Under the pieces are notes generated by a model. That model was not told the DNA's origin. It searched no databases and worked only from the letters and a program-made list of their open reading frames with translations. From Labrenzia sp. DG1229 (lineage in GTDB: Bacteria; Pseudomonadota; Alphaproteobacteria; Rhizobiales; Stappiaceae), in NCBI RefSeq assembly GCF_000521215.1, contig NZ_KI928921.1:269440-333439 (forward strand): 64,000 nucleotides of DNA, read 5' to 3'. Of this stretch, positions 16,873 through 26,524 are shown piece by piece; the first letter of the stretch is position 1, and the number at the start of each line of letters is the position of its first letter. The position numbers and the translations under genes are program-made.

Positions 16873-18060
16873 TTGCGTCAACTTCCTCCCGCAACAACCG
16901 TGTTGCAAGTGATCCCGGATCTCAACTCCGGCGGTGCGGAAAGAACGACACTCGATGTTGCGAATGCAATCGTCGAAGCCGGCGGCACCGCACTGGTCGT
17001 CAGTCAGGGCGGACAACTGGTTGCCGAACTGGAAGCGGCTGGCGCGGAACATGTGGTGATGCCGGTCAAATCCAAGAACCCGTGGACACTCTGGAAGAAC
17101 GCCGCCAGTCTGGCTGACTTGATAGAAGCGCGGCAGGTAAACATCCTTCACGCGCGCAGCCGGGCACCGGCATGGTCCGCCCTTCGCGCGGCAAGGCGCA
17201 CGCGCACTCCATTCGTGACGACTTACCACGGCACCTATAATCAGTCGAATTCCCTGAAAGCGTATTATAATTCGGTTATGGCCCGCGGAGACGCAGTCAT
17301 CGCCAATTCGAATTTTATCGCGAATCTGATCAGGACCCGTCATCCGTACGCCCGTGGCAAGATTACCGTGATCCCGCGCGGGTCGGACCTGAAAGGCCTT
17401 GATCCCGAAAATGTCAGCGCACTGAGGCAGCAGGCTCTGAAGGACAGCTGGGGCATACCCTCCGGACATCCGATTGTACTGAACATGGCCCGTTTGACAG
17501 CCTGGAAAGGCCAGAAAGTCCTTGTCGAGGCGATGTCGATCCTGAAGGAATGGGGCTTCGACGAGCCGATTGCCATTCTGGCGGGCGATGCACAGGGACG
17601 TGACGGTTATGTCTCCGAACTCAAGAAGACGATTGCCGACAGAGGACTACGGGACCAGGTCCGTCTCGTAGGCCATTGCACGGATGTCCCGGCAGCGCTG
17701 GCGTTGTCAGATCTGTCCGTGGTGGCCTCCGTCGAACCTGAGGCCTTTGGCCGTGCGGCCGTCGAAGCCCAGGCGGCAGGCATACCCGTGATTGTCTCAA
17801 ATCACGGCGCGGTGCCCGAAACCGTGCTCGCCCCACCGGAAGTCGAAGAAGATCAACGCACCGGCTGGCGGGTGGCGCCGGGAGATGAAGCAGCACTTGC
17901 TGACGTCATGAGAACGGCTCTCGCCCAGTTGCCTGAGGAAAGGCAGGCGATGACATCAAGAGCTCTTGCCCATGTCCGGCAGAACTTTTCCGTCGGGACA
18001 ATGTGTTCAAGGACGCTTGCAGTCTATGCCGGCCTCCTCGATCACGCCGCGAGCGGGTAG
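16873..18060 (+). CDS. Glycosyltransferase family 4 (LPS core, LpsB/LpcC-like)
   Basis: A cytoplasmic-face GT-B glycosyltransferase of 395 residues. The N-terminal domain has IPDLNSGGAERTTLDVA and HARSRAPAWSALRAARRT; the C-terminal nucleotide-sugar domain has the EX7E motif in EPEAFGRAAVEAQ. Closest in pattern are alphaproteobacterial lipopolysaccharide-core mannosyl transferases, which is an inference from memory of the family. The start is a TTG at 16873, eight bases after CGGAG. The 3' end overlaps that of the convergent RNA phosphodiesterase gene by 19 bases. Confidence 0.85.
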   Translation: MRQLPPATTVLQVIPDLNSGGAERTTLDVANAIVEAGGTALVVSQGGQLVAELEAAGAEHVVMPVKSKNPWTLWKNAASLADLIEARQVNILHARSRAPAWSALRAARRTRTPFVTTYHGTYNQSNSLKAYYNSVMARGDAVIANSNFIANLIRTRHPYARGKITVIPRGSDLKGLDPENVSALRQQALKDSWGIPSGHPIVLNMARLTAWKGQKVLVEAMSILKEWGFDEPIAILAGDAQGRDGYVSELKKTIADRGLRDQVRLVGHCTDVPAALALSDLSVVASVEPEAFGRAAVEAQAAGIPVIVSNHGAVPETVLAPPEVEEDQRTGWRVAPGDEAALADVMRTALAQLPEERQAMTSRALAHVRQNFSVGTMCSRTLAVYAGLLDHAASG

Positions 18061-18578
18061 GCCTCCTCGACCAGATAAGGGCCGCCTCCGACACTCGACT
18101 TGGCCGAAAACAGCACGAAACGCCCGGCAACAAAGGGTTCTGCCTGAAAATTTCCGTGTTCGCTGAGCCACTTTGCAACGTCTTCGTTGGTCGACGTTTT
18201 GCAGCGTGCGATGGTCACATGCGGAATATACTTGCGCCTTTCGGGGGGGAGCTGCAGTCGCTGCAGGATCCGCTCCTGTTCGGCTTGCAATTCGGCCAGC
18301 TGAGCCGTCGGTTCGACCCGGGCCCACACCGCATGCGGCTTTCCATTGCCAAACGACCCGAGGCCGTTCAACCGGATTTCCACTGGCTCACGCCGGACAC
18401 GGTCGAGTGCAGCCGCCACCTCGTCGGCAGTTCGATCATCAATATCGCCGATAAAACGCAAGGTAAGGTGATAGTTCTCTGGATCAATCCAGCGAGCGCC
18501 CCGGAGGCCTCCCCGGAGCATTGAGAGCAAGAGCGCCGTCTGGGACGGTATCTCAAGGCCTGTAAATAGGCGCGGCAT
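18042..18578 (-). CDS. thpR: RNA 2',3'-cyclic phosphodiesterase
   Basis: A 178-residue 2H phosphoesterase (LigT/ThpR). The two catalytic HxTx motifs are HLTL (NYHLTLRFIG) and HVTI (IPHVTIARCK). The enzyme opens 2',3'-cyclic phosphates on RNA ends; its cellular role in bacteria is not settled. I chose the ATG at 18578 (MPRLFTGLEIPSQ), the canonical start. It overlaps the convergent glycosyltransferase gene by 19 bases. Confidence 0.92.
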   Translation of the reverse strand: MPRLFTGLEIPSQTALLLSMLRGGLRGARWIDPENYHLTLRFIGDIDDRTADEVAAALDRVRREPVEIRLNGLGSFGNGKPHAVWARVEPTAQLAELQAEQERILQRLQLPPERRKYIPHVTIARCKTSTNEDVAKWLSEHGNFQAEPFVAGRFVLFSAKSSVGGGPYLVEEAYPLAA

Positions 18579-18770
18579 GGGTACTCCCTCCGCTGTCGCT
18601 GACAAAAGCCATGAGGAATCAACTTCATGAAAATCGCAAGACAAAAATATAAGGTTTTGACGCTGAATCGGAATTCGGATTGGGCAATGTCGGCCAACTT
18701 GATGGATCAAAGGTCAATTTGGCAAATCGGCTGAAAGTGATTCTCTCAAAAGGTTTTGCGCACCAATCTC

Positions 18771-19823
18771 TTAAGGCGCTGTGTTGCCGAACTCGTGATG
18801 GATCGCATCGATTTTGCCGAGCACGTCTTCGTTCAATGAAAGATCCGCAGCGGCGATATCCGTTTCAAGCTGGTCCATCCGTGTTGCTCCGATTATCACC
18901 GACGTCATGAAACTGCGTGATTTTGCAAATGCGATTGCCATTTGCGCAGGATCGAGACCGGCTTCCTTCGCCAATGCGCAATATGCGTCCACTGCCTCGA
19001 ATGTACGAGGGTGCTCATAGCGCTGCATTTTGTTGAAAAGGGTTTTACGCGCGCCTGTCGGCAAGGCTCCATCACGGTACTTCCCGGTAAGGTAACCCTG
19101 CGCCAATGACGAATAGGCCAGCAGTCCGACATTTTCCCGTCGTGAAACTTCGGCAAGCCCCGTCTCGAAGGTCCGGTTCACCATTGAGTAGGCATTCTGG
19201 ATGGAAGCGATCCTGGGCACATCAGAAAGTTCCGAGGTGGAGACGTACCGCATCGTTCCCCAGGCGCTTTCGTTCGAAACACCGATGTGCCGCACCTTGC
19301 CTGTCTTGACCAGATCCCCCATGATTTCCAGCGTCGATTGGATGCTGTTTTCATCTTCAACCGCTTCTGCATCCTGCCAGCGTGACGGATTGGAGCCGAA
19401 GCCGGAAACGTTCCGGTCCGGCCAGTGGATCTGATAGAGATCAATGTAATCTGTCTGCAGGTTCTTGAGACTGCGGTCGACCGCAAACTCGATCTGTTTC
19501 CGGTTCAACTCACCTTTTTCTCTGTTGTCCCGGAACCAGTCCATGACGGTCCTGCCGACAACCTTGGTTGCCAGGACCACCTGGTCTCGATGGCCGGATT
19601 TTCTGAACCAGGTTCCGATGATCCGCTCTGTCCGCCCTTGCGTCTCTTTCTTCGCCGGGATGGGATAGAGTTCGGCGGCGTCAAGGAAATTGATACCTTT
19701 TTCAAAGGCGTAGTCCATCTGCGCGTGACCTTCGGCTTCCGAATTTTGTTCGCCAAAGGTCATTGTTCCAAGGCAAAGGGCACTCACCTGCACATCGGTG
19801 CGGCCAAGACGGCGCTGTTTCAT
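18771..19823 (-). CDS. Aldo/keto reductase (Tas-like)
   Basis: An NADP(H)-dependent oxidoreductase of 350 residues with a TIM-barrel. The catalytic tetrad can be read: D in INFLDAAELYP, Y in the same segment, K in VVLATKV and H in YQIHWPDRN. The length and the AAELYPIPAKKETQG segment resemble E. coli Tas. A clear GAAGGA site precedes the ATG. No pathway partner is adjacent; the substrate is unknown. Confidence 0.88.
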   Translation of the reverse strand: MKQRRLGRTDVQVSALCLGTMTFGEQNSEAEGHAQMDYAFEKGINFLDAAELYPIPAKKETQGRTERIIGTWFRKSGHRDQVVLATKVVGRTVMDWFRDNREKGELNRKQIEFAVDRSLKNLQTDYIDLYQIHWPDRNVSGFGSNPSRWQDAEAVEDENSIQSTLEIMGDLVKTGKVRHIGVSNESAWGTMRYVSTSELSDVPRIASIQNAYSMVNRTFETGLAEVSRRENVGLLAYSSLAQGYLTGKYRDGALPTGARKTLFNKMQRYEHPRTFEAVDAYCALAKEAGLDPAQMAIAFAKSRSFMTSVIIGATRMDQLETDIAAADLSLNEDVLGKIDAIHHEFGNTAP

Positions 19824-19892
19824 CAGGTATTCCTTCGAAATTTGAAAAGGGTATCCGGCATGCCAGAAAACTGAATGACCGGGAAAGAACCC

Positions 19893-20522
19893 TCAGGAAG
19901 ACGAGGCTTTTGCCAAAAGCTCTTCCACTTTCGGCAGGATATTCTCAACAATGATCGCGATCCCATCCGCGTTCGGATGCATGCCATCGGATAGATTAAG
20001 GTTCGGGTTGAGCGCAACCCCTTCCAGGAAGAACGGGTAAAGCAGCGCACCGTGGGCCTGAGCAAGATCAGAATAGATCGGGTCGAACGCCTCCGCATAT
20101 TCCGGGCCGAGATTTCTGGGTGCAAGCATGCCTGCAAGCAGCACTTCAACACCGCGGTCCCGCAATCGCCTCGTGATCTCGTTCAGATTGTTGCGGGTGA
20201 TATCAGGCTGAATGCCACGCAGCGCGTCATTGGCCCCCAACTCCACAATCACCGCGTCGGCATCGGTTCCCACGGACCAGTCGAGGCGGGACAGTCCCCC
20301 GGAAGTCGTGTCCCCCGAAACACCGGCATTGACCACTTCAACCGAAAGACCCCTTGCATCAAGTGCCTTTTGCAGCTGTTCCGGAAATCCCTCCTGGGGA
20401 GCGAGTTGATACCCGGCGGACAAACTGTCTCCCAGGACAACAAGCTTCAAGTCGGCGGATTGAACCGCAGTCGTTGACAAACAAAAAAGCAGAAAACACA
20501 GGGCTGCACGGATTTGGTTCAC
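19893..20522 (-). CDS. tesA: Periplasmic lysophospholipase/thioesterase, GDSL type (TesA)
   Basis: A secreted SGNH hydrolase of 209 residues. A signal peptide (ALCFLLFCLSTTAVQSA) leads to the GDSL block VVLGDSLSAGY, the glycine of block II in GVSGDTTSGGL, the block III asparagine in ELGANDALRG and the block V Asp-His pair in LSDGMHPNADG. E. coli TesA is a periplasmic thioesterase and lysophospholipase. The start is GTG at 20522. It is divergent from the YbbA/YbbP-like ABC genes, the same arrangement as tesA and ybbAP in E. coli. Confidence 0.93.
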   Translation of the reverse strand: MNQIRAALCFLLFCLSTTAVQSADLKLVVLGDSLSAGYQLAPQEGFPEQLQKALDARGLSVEVVNAGVSGDTTSGGLSRLDWSVGTDADAVIVELGANDALRGIQPDITRNNLNEITRRLRDRGVEVLLAGMLAPRNLGPEYAEAFDPIYSDLAQAHGALLYPFFLEGVALNPNLNLSDGMHPNADGIAIIVENILPKVEELLAKASSS

Positions 20523-20643
20523 GCTAAAACTCTTTCAGGACTGGAAGACCAGGCACATCAGGCCCATATGGTCGCACAGCGTCCAATTGTCGAGGGCAGA
20601 ATCTGATAAGGAAGACGCTAATCATGTCCCTTGTAAAGGTTTA

Positions 20644-21363
20644 ATGATGACAAATACTCCGGCGATCTCTCTCAAGAGCGTACATCTTACACTCGGCGAA
20701 GGTGCCGGTAGGGTACATATCCTCAAAGGGATCGACCTGGACATTTCCAAGGGAACATCTGTCGGCCTTGTTGGACCTTCCGGGTCAGGCAAGTCGACGC
20801 TTCTGATGGTGATGGCCGGTCTTGAACGGTCAGATGAAGGCACAGTTGTCGTCGCCGGTTCAGAACTTGGCCCCCTTTCGGAGGATCAGCTTGCCCGGTT
20901 CCGCGGCCGCAATGTCGGGATCATCTTCCAGTCTTTTCATCTCGTTCCCAACATGACGGCCCTGGAAAACGTCGCGGTGCCACTTGAATTGGCTGGCGAT
21001 GCATCGGCTTTTGACAAAGCCAAAGCAGAATTGGACGCCGTCGGTCTCGGCCACAGGATGCATCACTACCCAGCGCAAATGTCTGGCGGTGAGCAGCAAC
21101 GGGTTGCTGTCGCGCGCGCACTCGTCGTCGAACCTCAAATCCTGATCGCCGATGAGCCGACCGGCAATCTTGACGAGAGCACTGGCAACCAGATCGTCGA
21201 TCTGATGTTCAATGCCCAGCGCGAACGTGGGACAACCCTGGTGCTTGTCACACATGATCCGGGTCTTGCCGAAAGATGCGATCGTATGATCAGGGTCCGC
21301 TCCGGAGAGATCGAGGAGGTGCAATCCGACGCATTGGGTGAGCAGCAAGAGGTTTCTGCATGA
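20644..21363 (+). CDS. ybbA: ABC transporter ATPase, YbbA/LolD-like
   Basis: A cytoplasmic ATPase of 239 residues from the LolD/MacB-type group. Walker A is GPSGSGKST, the signature MSGGEQQRV, Walker B LIADEPTGNLD and the switch histidine VTHD. I chose the first of two adjacent ATGs (20644), after AAAGGT; the frame opens 19 codons earlier. The stop overlaps the start of the permease gene (ATGA, 21360-21363), so the two are translationally coupled. With the permease it forms a mechanotransmission-type system of unknown substrate, possibly a lipid or ester handled with TesA. Confidence 0.92.
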   Translation: MMTNTPAISLKSVHLTLGEGAGRVHILKGIDLDISKGTSVGLVGPSGSGKSTLLMVMAGLERSDEGTVVVAGSELGPLSEDQLARFRGRNVGIIFQSFHLVPNMTALENVAVPLELAGDASAFDKAKAELDAVGLGHRMHHYPAQMSGGEQQRVAVARALVVEPQILIADEPTGNLDESTGNQIVDLMFNAQRERGTTLVLVTHDPGLAERCDRMIRVRSGEIEEVQSDALGEQQEVSA

Positions 21364-23942
21364 GCAGCTTCGTTCCTGCGAACATGCAGAGAGGCAACCA
21401 GACCTTTGGGCTGGCCACGCGCTTCGCCTTGAGGGAGCTGCGGGGAGGACTGCGAGGCTTTTACATTTTTATCGCCTGCATAGCACTTGGTGTCGCCGCC
21501 ATTGCGGGCGTGACCTCGGTCTCCCGGTCCCTCACCAACGGCATTGCAAACGAAGGCCAGGCGATCCTCGGTGGCGACCTGTCCTTTTCACTGATTCACC
21601 GGCAGGCCGGGGAGGATGAAGCCGCCTTTCTGGACACGCTCGGATCCGTATCTCGCGTCGCCACGTTGCGGGCAATGTCACGGCGTTCCGATACGGGAGA
21701 TCAGGCTCTCGTCGAATTGAAGGCCGTCGACAATTCTTACCCGCTATACGGCTCGCTCGATCTTGCCTCAGGCCGGATGCTTGGCGATGCACTCGCAAAA
21801 CGCGATGGGGTCTGGGGCGCCGTTGCCGACCTGGCTCTCCTGGCGCGGCTTGACATTTCCGTCGGCGATACACTGTCACTGGGTCGCACGACTGTGCGCG
21901 TTACCGATGTTATCGAGGCCGAACCCGACAAGCTTGCAGGCGGAATGGAATTCGGTCCGAGGTTGATGATTTCGGATGCCGCGATCGGCGACACCGACCT
22001 TGTGCAACCCGGCAGCCTGGTTCGCTGGCACTATCGCGTGCGATTGTCCCCCGCGCCTGACATCGACGATCTCGGAAACGTCATCGAACAGGCCAAGAAC
22101 GCGACACCCGAAAGCGCATGGAGAATCCGCTCACGTGCCAATGCCTCGCCCGGTCTGCAACGCAGCATCGGGCGTTTCGCACAGTTTCTGACGCTGGTTG
22201 GGCTGACGGCGCTGGTCGTTGGCGGGGTTGGTGTCGCCAACGCGATCCGTGCCTATCTGGAAACCAAGCGGGAAGTCATCGCCAGCTTCAAGTGTCTTGG
22301 CGCGACCGGAAACTTCGTCTTCAGGATCTACCTTGTCCAGACGCTGGTTATTGCCATCATCGGTATCTTGATCGGCCTCGTGATCGGAGCGTTGATACCG
22401 TTCGCTGCCGACGCCGCACTCTCCAGCGTGTTGCCCGTCCAGCTCGCCGCAAGCATTTATCCGGCGGAGCTCGGACTTGGACTTCTCTATGGTCTGCTGA
22501 CGGCTCTGGCTTTTGCTCTTTGGCCGCTCGGCCGCGCCCACGACGTACCACCAACGGCATTGTTCCGGGACATTGTGACCAGTGGCTCCAAGCTTCCGCG
22601 CAAGCGGTATCTCGCGGCGACGGCGGTTACCGTGCTGCTGCTGGCGGGAATTGCGATCGTCCTGTCCAGCGACAAGTTTATCGCGAGCGTCTACATCATT
22701 GCCTCGGCCGGTGCATTTGTTCTGCTGGTGGCTGTTGCCCGCGCCATCATGTTTGTCGCCCGCCGGTTGCCCGGCGTCCGGTCGACCGAATTACGGCTGG
22801 CGATTGCGAATATCCACCGCCCGGGCGCACTGACATCTTCTGTGGTGCTCTCACTCGGTCTCGGCCTGTCGCTTCTTGTGGCGCTGGCACTCATTGACGG
22901 AAATCTGCGCCGCGAACTCACGGCCACGATGGCCGACCGGGCTCCGAGCTTCTTTTTTGTCGACATCCAGAGCCACGAACGCGATGCCTTCGAACAGGCA
23001 CTGAAGGATCAGGCGCCGGATGGAGAGCTGCAGAGCGTACCCATGCTGCGTGGTCGAATCATCAGCCTGAACGGTATTCCGGCTGATGAATTCGAACCGG
23101 CACAAGAAGGATCGGACTGGGTTCTGCGGGGCGACCGAGGTATCACCTACGAAGCCACCGTGCCACCGAACTCCAAGCTGGTTGAAGGCAGCTGGTGGCC
23201 TGAAGACTACTCCGGAAAACCCCTTCTTTCGTTTGATGCTGAAGCTGGAACAGAGCTGGGTCTCAAGATTGGCGATCAGATCACCCTCAACGTGCTTGGC
23301 CGTGAAATCAGTGCCGAGATCGCCAACTTCCGGGATGTCGAGTGGCAGTCCCTTTCGATCAACTTCGTAATGGTATTCTCACCCAACACCTTCGCTGGCG
23401 CGCCGCATGCGCATCTGATGACACTCGGTTGGGAGGACGACGTCTCGACAGAAGCCGAGCTCGCTCTTTTGAAATCCGTTTCCAATACATTTCCGACAGT
23501 CACGGCAGTTCGCGTGAAGGACGCCATTGCCCAGGTCAATGATCTTGTCTCGCAGCTCGCCTGGGCAATCCGCGGCGCAAGTTCGATCACGCTGATCGCA
23601 AGCGTGCTGGTCCTGGCCGGTGCGCTCGCGGCAGGTCACAGAAGCAGGATCTACGACGCGGTAATCCTGAAGACGCTCGGCGCAACGCGTCCGAGGCTGA
23701 TCCTTGCCTATGCTCTTGAATACGCGATCCTGGGTCTGACGACCGCGGTCTTTGCACTTGTTGCCGGTGGTCTGGCGGCCTGGTTCGTGATCACGCAGAT
23801 CATGGATGGTTCATTTGTTCTCATGCCCGTCACCGCGGCCGGTGCAGCCGTGGTTGCCCTGGTATTGACCGTCGGTTTCGGTCTGATCGGTACCTGGCGC
23901 ATCCTGGGTGAAAAGCCGGCGCCTGTACTCAGGAATCTCTGA
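21360..23942 (+). CDS. ybbP: ABC transporter permease, YbbP-like (FtsX domains)
   Basis: A large inner-membrane protein of 860 residues. An N-terminal helix (about 30-50) is followed by a periplasmic domain, then a FtsX-type helix bundle (about 275-450 with further helices), a second periplasmic domain (about 520-740) and a second FtsX bundle ending near the C-terminus (LGATRPRLILAYALEYAILG). This is the ten-helix YbbP layout. It overlaps the ATPase gene by four bases. The substrate of YbbAP systems has been linked to hydrophobic esters; that role is inferred here from the tesA neighbour. Confidence 0.92.
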   Translation: MSSFVPANMQRGNQTFGLATRFALRELRGGLRGFYIFIACIALGVAAIAGVTSVSRSLTNGIANEGQAILGGDLSFSLIHRQAGEDEAAFLDTLGSVSRVATLRAMSRRSDTGDQALVELKAVDNSYPLYGSLDLASGRMLGDALAKRDGVWGAVADLALLARLDISVGDTLSLGRTTVRVTDVIEAEPDKLAGGMEFGPRLMISDAAIGDTDLVQPGSLVRWHYRVRLSPAPDIDDLGNVIEQAKNATPESAWRIRSRANASPGLQRSIGRFAQFLTLVGLTALVVGGVGVANAIRAYLETKREVIASFKCLGATGNFVFRIYLVQTLVIAIIGILIGLVIGALIPFAADAALSSVLPVQLAASIYPAELGLGLLYGLLTALAFALWPLGRAHDVPPTALFRDIVTSGSKLPRKRYLAATAVTVLLLAGIAIVLSSDKFIASVYIIASAGAFVLLVAVARAIMFVARRLPGVRSTELRLAIANIHRPGALTSSVVLSLGLGLSLLVALALIDGNLRRELTATMADRAPSFFFVDIQSHERDAFEQALKDQAPDGELQSVPMLRGRIISLNGIPADEFEPAQEGSDWVLRGDRGITYEATVPPNSKLVEGSWWPEDYSGKPLLSFDAEAGTELGLKIGDQITLNVLGREISAEIANFRDVEWQSLSINFVMVFSPNTFAGAPHAHLMTLGWEDDVSTEAELALLKSVSNTFPTVTAVRVKDAIAQVNDLVSQLAWAIRGASSITLIASVLVLAGALAAGHRSRIYDAVILKTLGATRPRLILAYALEYAILGLTTAVFALVAGGLAAWFVITQIMDGSFVLMPVTAAGAAVVALVLTVGFGLIGTWRILGEKPAPVLRNL

Positions 23943-24092
23943 CAACTGCGCTTTCAACGAAGCAGGAAGTCAGGAATGTGCGAAAAGAAACCGAACATTC
24001 CTGACGGACTTCCCGCAAGTCCGGCTTGCATGCTCTTGTGATCTTGGATATCCGAATATCAACGGGACGAGATCAAAAGAAGGGCAGGGTCA

Positions 24093-24866
24093 ATGTTTGA
24101 ATTTCCGACAAAATTCGTACTGAAATTTTTAGCCAGGTCTGCGGCACTTGCTGCTGTAGCCACGATTCCATTTGCGGCACCAGTGCTCGCCGAGAGCCCA
24201 TTCCACACCGGTGTCTGGCAATTGAATACGCCGGGAGGCCCGCGGGGCCTCGTCGTCAGTGACTGGCTGGTGTTCGAGGATGGTTTGCCGAAACGCTGGC
24301 TCTATCGCCGCGCAGGCACAAACGATGAAAACCAGTTCGATTTCTTCAGCCGCACCATAGGCGATTCAGGATATACGCCGGTCGGCATACGTGTTTACCG
24401 GACAGGCGAGAATGCAATGAAATACACGCTCGCCCCCAAGGGTGAAGACCCGGTTGAAGTCTCGGCAGTGCGCCTCTCCATTCCCAACTTTGAAAATTCC
24501 TGCCTTTCGGTCGAGAAGAAAGGCAAGCGCTTTTTCGGCAACTGGGTCGGCACCAGCGGCTCCAAACTCAAGAAACTGAATGTCGGCAAGAACAAGATCA
24601 CCATCGACGGTGAAGCGCGCGAAATTTCGATAGAGGAAGTTCGGGTCGGTCGCATGGGCATCACCGAAGGTGGCAAGCCGATTGCCTTTCTGACGGACGC
24701 GGGCGGCGACTATGCCGTGCTTCAATGGTTCAAACCCGGCGTGACCGTTGAACAGATGCGCAACAAGGAACGTGAAATCCTGGATTTTACGTCCGAAGAA
24801 ATCGTTCGAAATCCGGGTGGTGACTGCGACAGGCAGATTGCATCCCGCCTAAAGGCAATGAAATAA
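24093..24866 (+). CDS. Secreted protein of unknown function
   Basis: A protein of 257 residues with a signal peptide (residues 8-33, ending PVLA before ESPFHTG). The mature part is rich in beta-strand pattern and has two cysteines, one in FENSCLSVEK and one in GGDCDRQIAS, about 110 residues apart, which could pair in the periplasm. I do not recognise the family. GAAGGGCAGG precedes the ATG. It stands between ybbP and the Bax-inhibitor gene with more than 140 bases on each side, so it is probably its own unit. Confidence 0.75.
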   Translation: MFEFPTKFVLKFLARSAALAAVATIPFAAPVLAESPFHTGVWQLNTPGGPRGLVVSDWLVFEDGLPKRWLYRRAGTNDENQFDFFSRTIGDSGYTPVGIRVYRTGENAMKYTLAPKGEDPVEVSAVRLSIPNFENSCLSVEKKGKRFFGNWVGTSGSKLKKLNVGKNKITIDGEAREISIEEVRVGRMGITEGGKPIAFLTDAGGDYAVLQWFKPGVTVEQMRNKEREILDFTSEEIVRNPGGDCDRQIASRLKAMK

Positions 24867-25037
24867 CTTTCATTCTTTTAAGCATAATGGCTTATAATGC
24901 GGTCTGGAGCAGGTAGATTAAGATTTTTTCACAAATCCTGTCTTGTGCTCCTGTTCGCATTTTCCCATATGTTGAGGGAGTTGTGCTGCACTTAATGGTA
25001 CATGCAATAAACGATCTAGAAGGGGATTCACGCAACC

Positions 25038-25775
25038 ATGTCGACCTTTGACCGTCAAAATCAAGGCGCCTATACCGTTGCCGGCTCGCGCGCCGAGGCC
25101 GGCATCGATCAGGGCCTGCGCGCCTACATGCTGGGCGTCTACAACTACATGACAATCGGCCTGGCACTGACCGGTTTCGCTGCTCTTGGCACCTTTGCGA
25201 TGGTGTCGAGCAACCCAGGCCTGGCACAGACCCTGTTCAGCGGTCCGCTCTATTTCGTGCTTCTGTTCGCTCCTTTGGGAATGGTGATGTGGTTATCGTT
25301 CCGCATCCAGTCCATGAGTGCATCGACCGCCCGGACAATGTTCCTGGTGTATGCAGCCGTGATGGGCGTTTCGCTTGCACCGATCTTCATGATTTATACA
25401 GGTGGATCGATTGCGCGTGTGTTCTTCATCACTGCCGCCGCGTTCGGCTCGCTGAGCCTGTTCGGATACACCACGAAGAAGGACCTGACCGGTTGGGGAT
25501 CGTTCCTGATGATGGGCCTGTTCGGCATCATCATTGCGATGATTGTGAATATCTTCCTGCAATCATCCGCCATGCAGTTCGCCATCTCCGTGATCGGTGT
25601 CCTGGTGTTTGCCGGCCTGACGGCCTATGACACCCAGAAGATCAAGGAAATGTACTACGAAGGCGACAGCAGTGAAGTCGCAACCAAGAAGTCTGTCATG
25701 GGAGCACTGCGCCTCTACCTCGACTTCATCAACATGTTCCTGATGCTGTTGCAGCTGTTCGGCAACCGCGACTAA
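25038..25775 (+). CDS. Bax inhibitor-1/YccA family membrane protein
   Basis: An inner-membrane protein of 245 residues with seven helices after a polar N-terminus (residues 1-30). The order of helices, the VFAGLTAYDTQKIKEMYYEG segment in the last third and the final FINMFLMLLQLFGNRD are family hallmarks. Bacterial BI-1 proteins are pH-gated Ca2+ leak channels or interact with FtsH (YccA). It is monocistronic with AAGGGG before the start and a strong terminator after the stop. Confidence 0.95.
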   Translation: MSTFDRQNQGAYTVAGSRAEAGIDQGLRAYMLGVYNYMTIGLALTGFAALGTFAMVSSNPGLAQTLFSGPLYFVLLFAPLGMVMWLSFRIQSMSASTARTMFLVYAAVMGVSLAPIFMIYTGGSIARVFFITAAAFGSLSLFGYTTKKDLTGWGSFLMMGLFGIIIAMIVNIFLQSSAMQFAISVIGVLVFAGLTAYDTQKIKEMYYEGDSSEVATKKSVMGALRLYLDFINMFLMLLQLFGNRD

Positions 25776-25799
25776 GCAGCCCATCAGATCAAAAAACAG

Positions 25800-25828
25800 A
25801 AAAGCCCGGCTTCTGCCGGGCTTTTTTA
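25800..25828 (+). terminator. Terminator after the Bax inhibitor-1 gene
   Basis: AAAGCCCGGC and GCCGGGCTTTTTT form a strong hairpin with a TTCT loop and a T-run. The flanking A-run lets it work on the minus strand too, for the DUF2794 gene. Confidence 0.92.
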
Positions 25829-25849
25829 TACCTGGAATAACAGGGGCTA

Positions 25850-26239
25850 TCAGGCGTCAACGACGCGCAGATGTTTTTTCTTCTCGAGAACACGCAGGAC
25901 CTGAGCCAGGTCGTGACCGCGCTTCATGATCATGCCACCCGGGGCTACAACGGAATATGCGCCCTGCCTGCGGGCAAGCTTCGGGTCTTTTTCGATGCGG
26001 TAGAGCGGCATCTCGGAGGACCGTCGAAACACCGAAAAAACCGCCCGGTCGTTCAAGAGGTCGATTGCATAATCGCGCCATTCCCCATCAGCGACCATGA
26101 GGCCGTAGAGGCGCAGTATGGTATCAAGTTCTCGCCGGTTGAAGGCTACAACAGATCTGGAAGGCAGAGCCGGTTGGCTTAGCGGCAACGGGTTGGTTCC
26201 CGCGCCGCGCTGAAACGCGCTGTCATCGGCTTCGCTCAT
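25850..26239 (-). CDS. DUF2794 family protein
   Basis: A 129-residue soluble protein. The segment FNRRELDTILRLYGLMVADGEWRDYAI, then FSVFRRSSEMPLYRIEKDPKL and RRQGAYSVVAPGG, is the full DUF2794 pattern, a family largely confined to alphaproteobacteria. Function unknown. The N-terminal 30 residues are low-complexity. It converges with the Bax-inhibitor gene and shares the terminator between them. It supports the alphaproteobacterial origin of the window. Confidence 0.92.
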   Translation of the reverse strand: MSEADDSAFQRGAGTNPLPLSQPALPSRSVVAFNRRELDTILRLYGLMVADGEWRDYAIDLLNDRAVFSVFRRSSEMPLYRIEKDPKLARRQGAYSVVAPGGMIMKRGHDLAQVLRVLEKKKHLRVVDA

Positions 26240-26490
26240 TCCGCCTCCTTACTGTTCACGACTTGCGCCGTTCAAGAACCCCGATAAAAGAGTTTCCGCC
26301 TTTACCTTGTTGTCATGATGCGTTGGCTTTGGGTCGAATGGCAAGCCCAGCGGCTCAGAAACATTTTCCGGCTCACGACCAAGTTGCCACTTGCAGTCGC
26401 TTTTTGTGGGCGAAAATCAAAAAACGGACGTAGCGGAAGTTTGCCCCGAAAGAATGATCAAAATTCCATGATTTCGCCGCAATGCAGCCC

Positions 26491-26519
26491 TTGGCAAGTC
26501 AAATTAACTCCCCATATTT
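26491..26519 (+). promoter_or_regulatory. Promoter-like element of the candidate small RNA
   Basis: TTGGCA, 17 bases, ATATTT: a plausible housekeeping promoter in an otherwise GC-rich sequence. TATTAT at 26521-26526 is an alternative -10 box. Transcription would start near 26525. Confidence 0.4.
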
Positions 26520-26524
26520 CTATT

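Noticed and set aside
23908-24123. A 71-codon plus-strand frame after ybbP
   Set aside because: It overlaps the end of ybbP and the start of the secreted-protein gene and has no protein-like composition.
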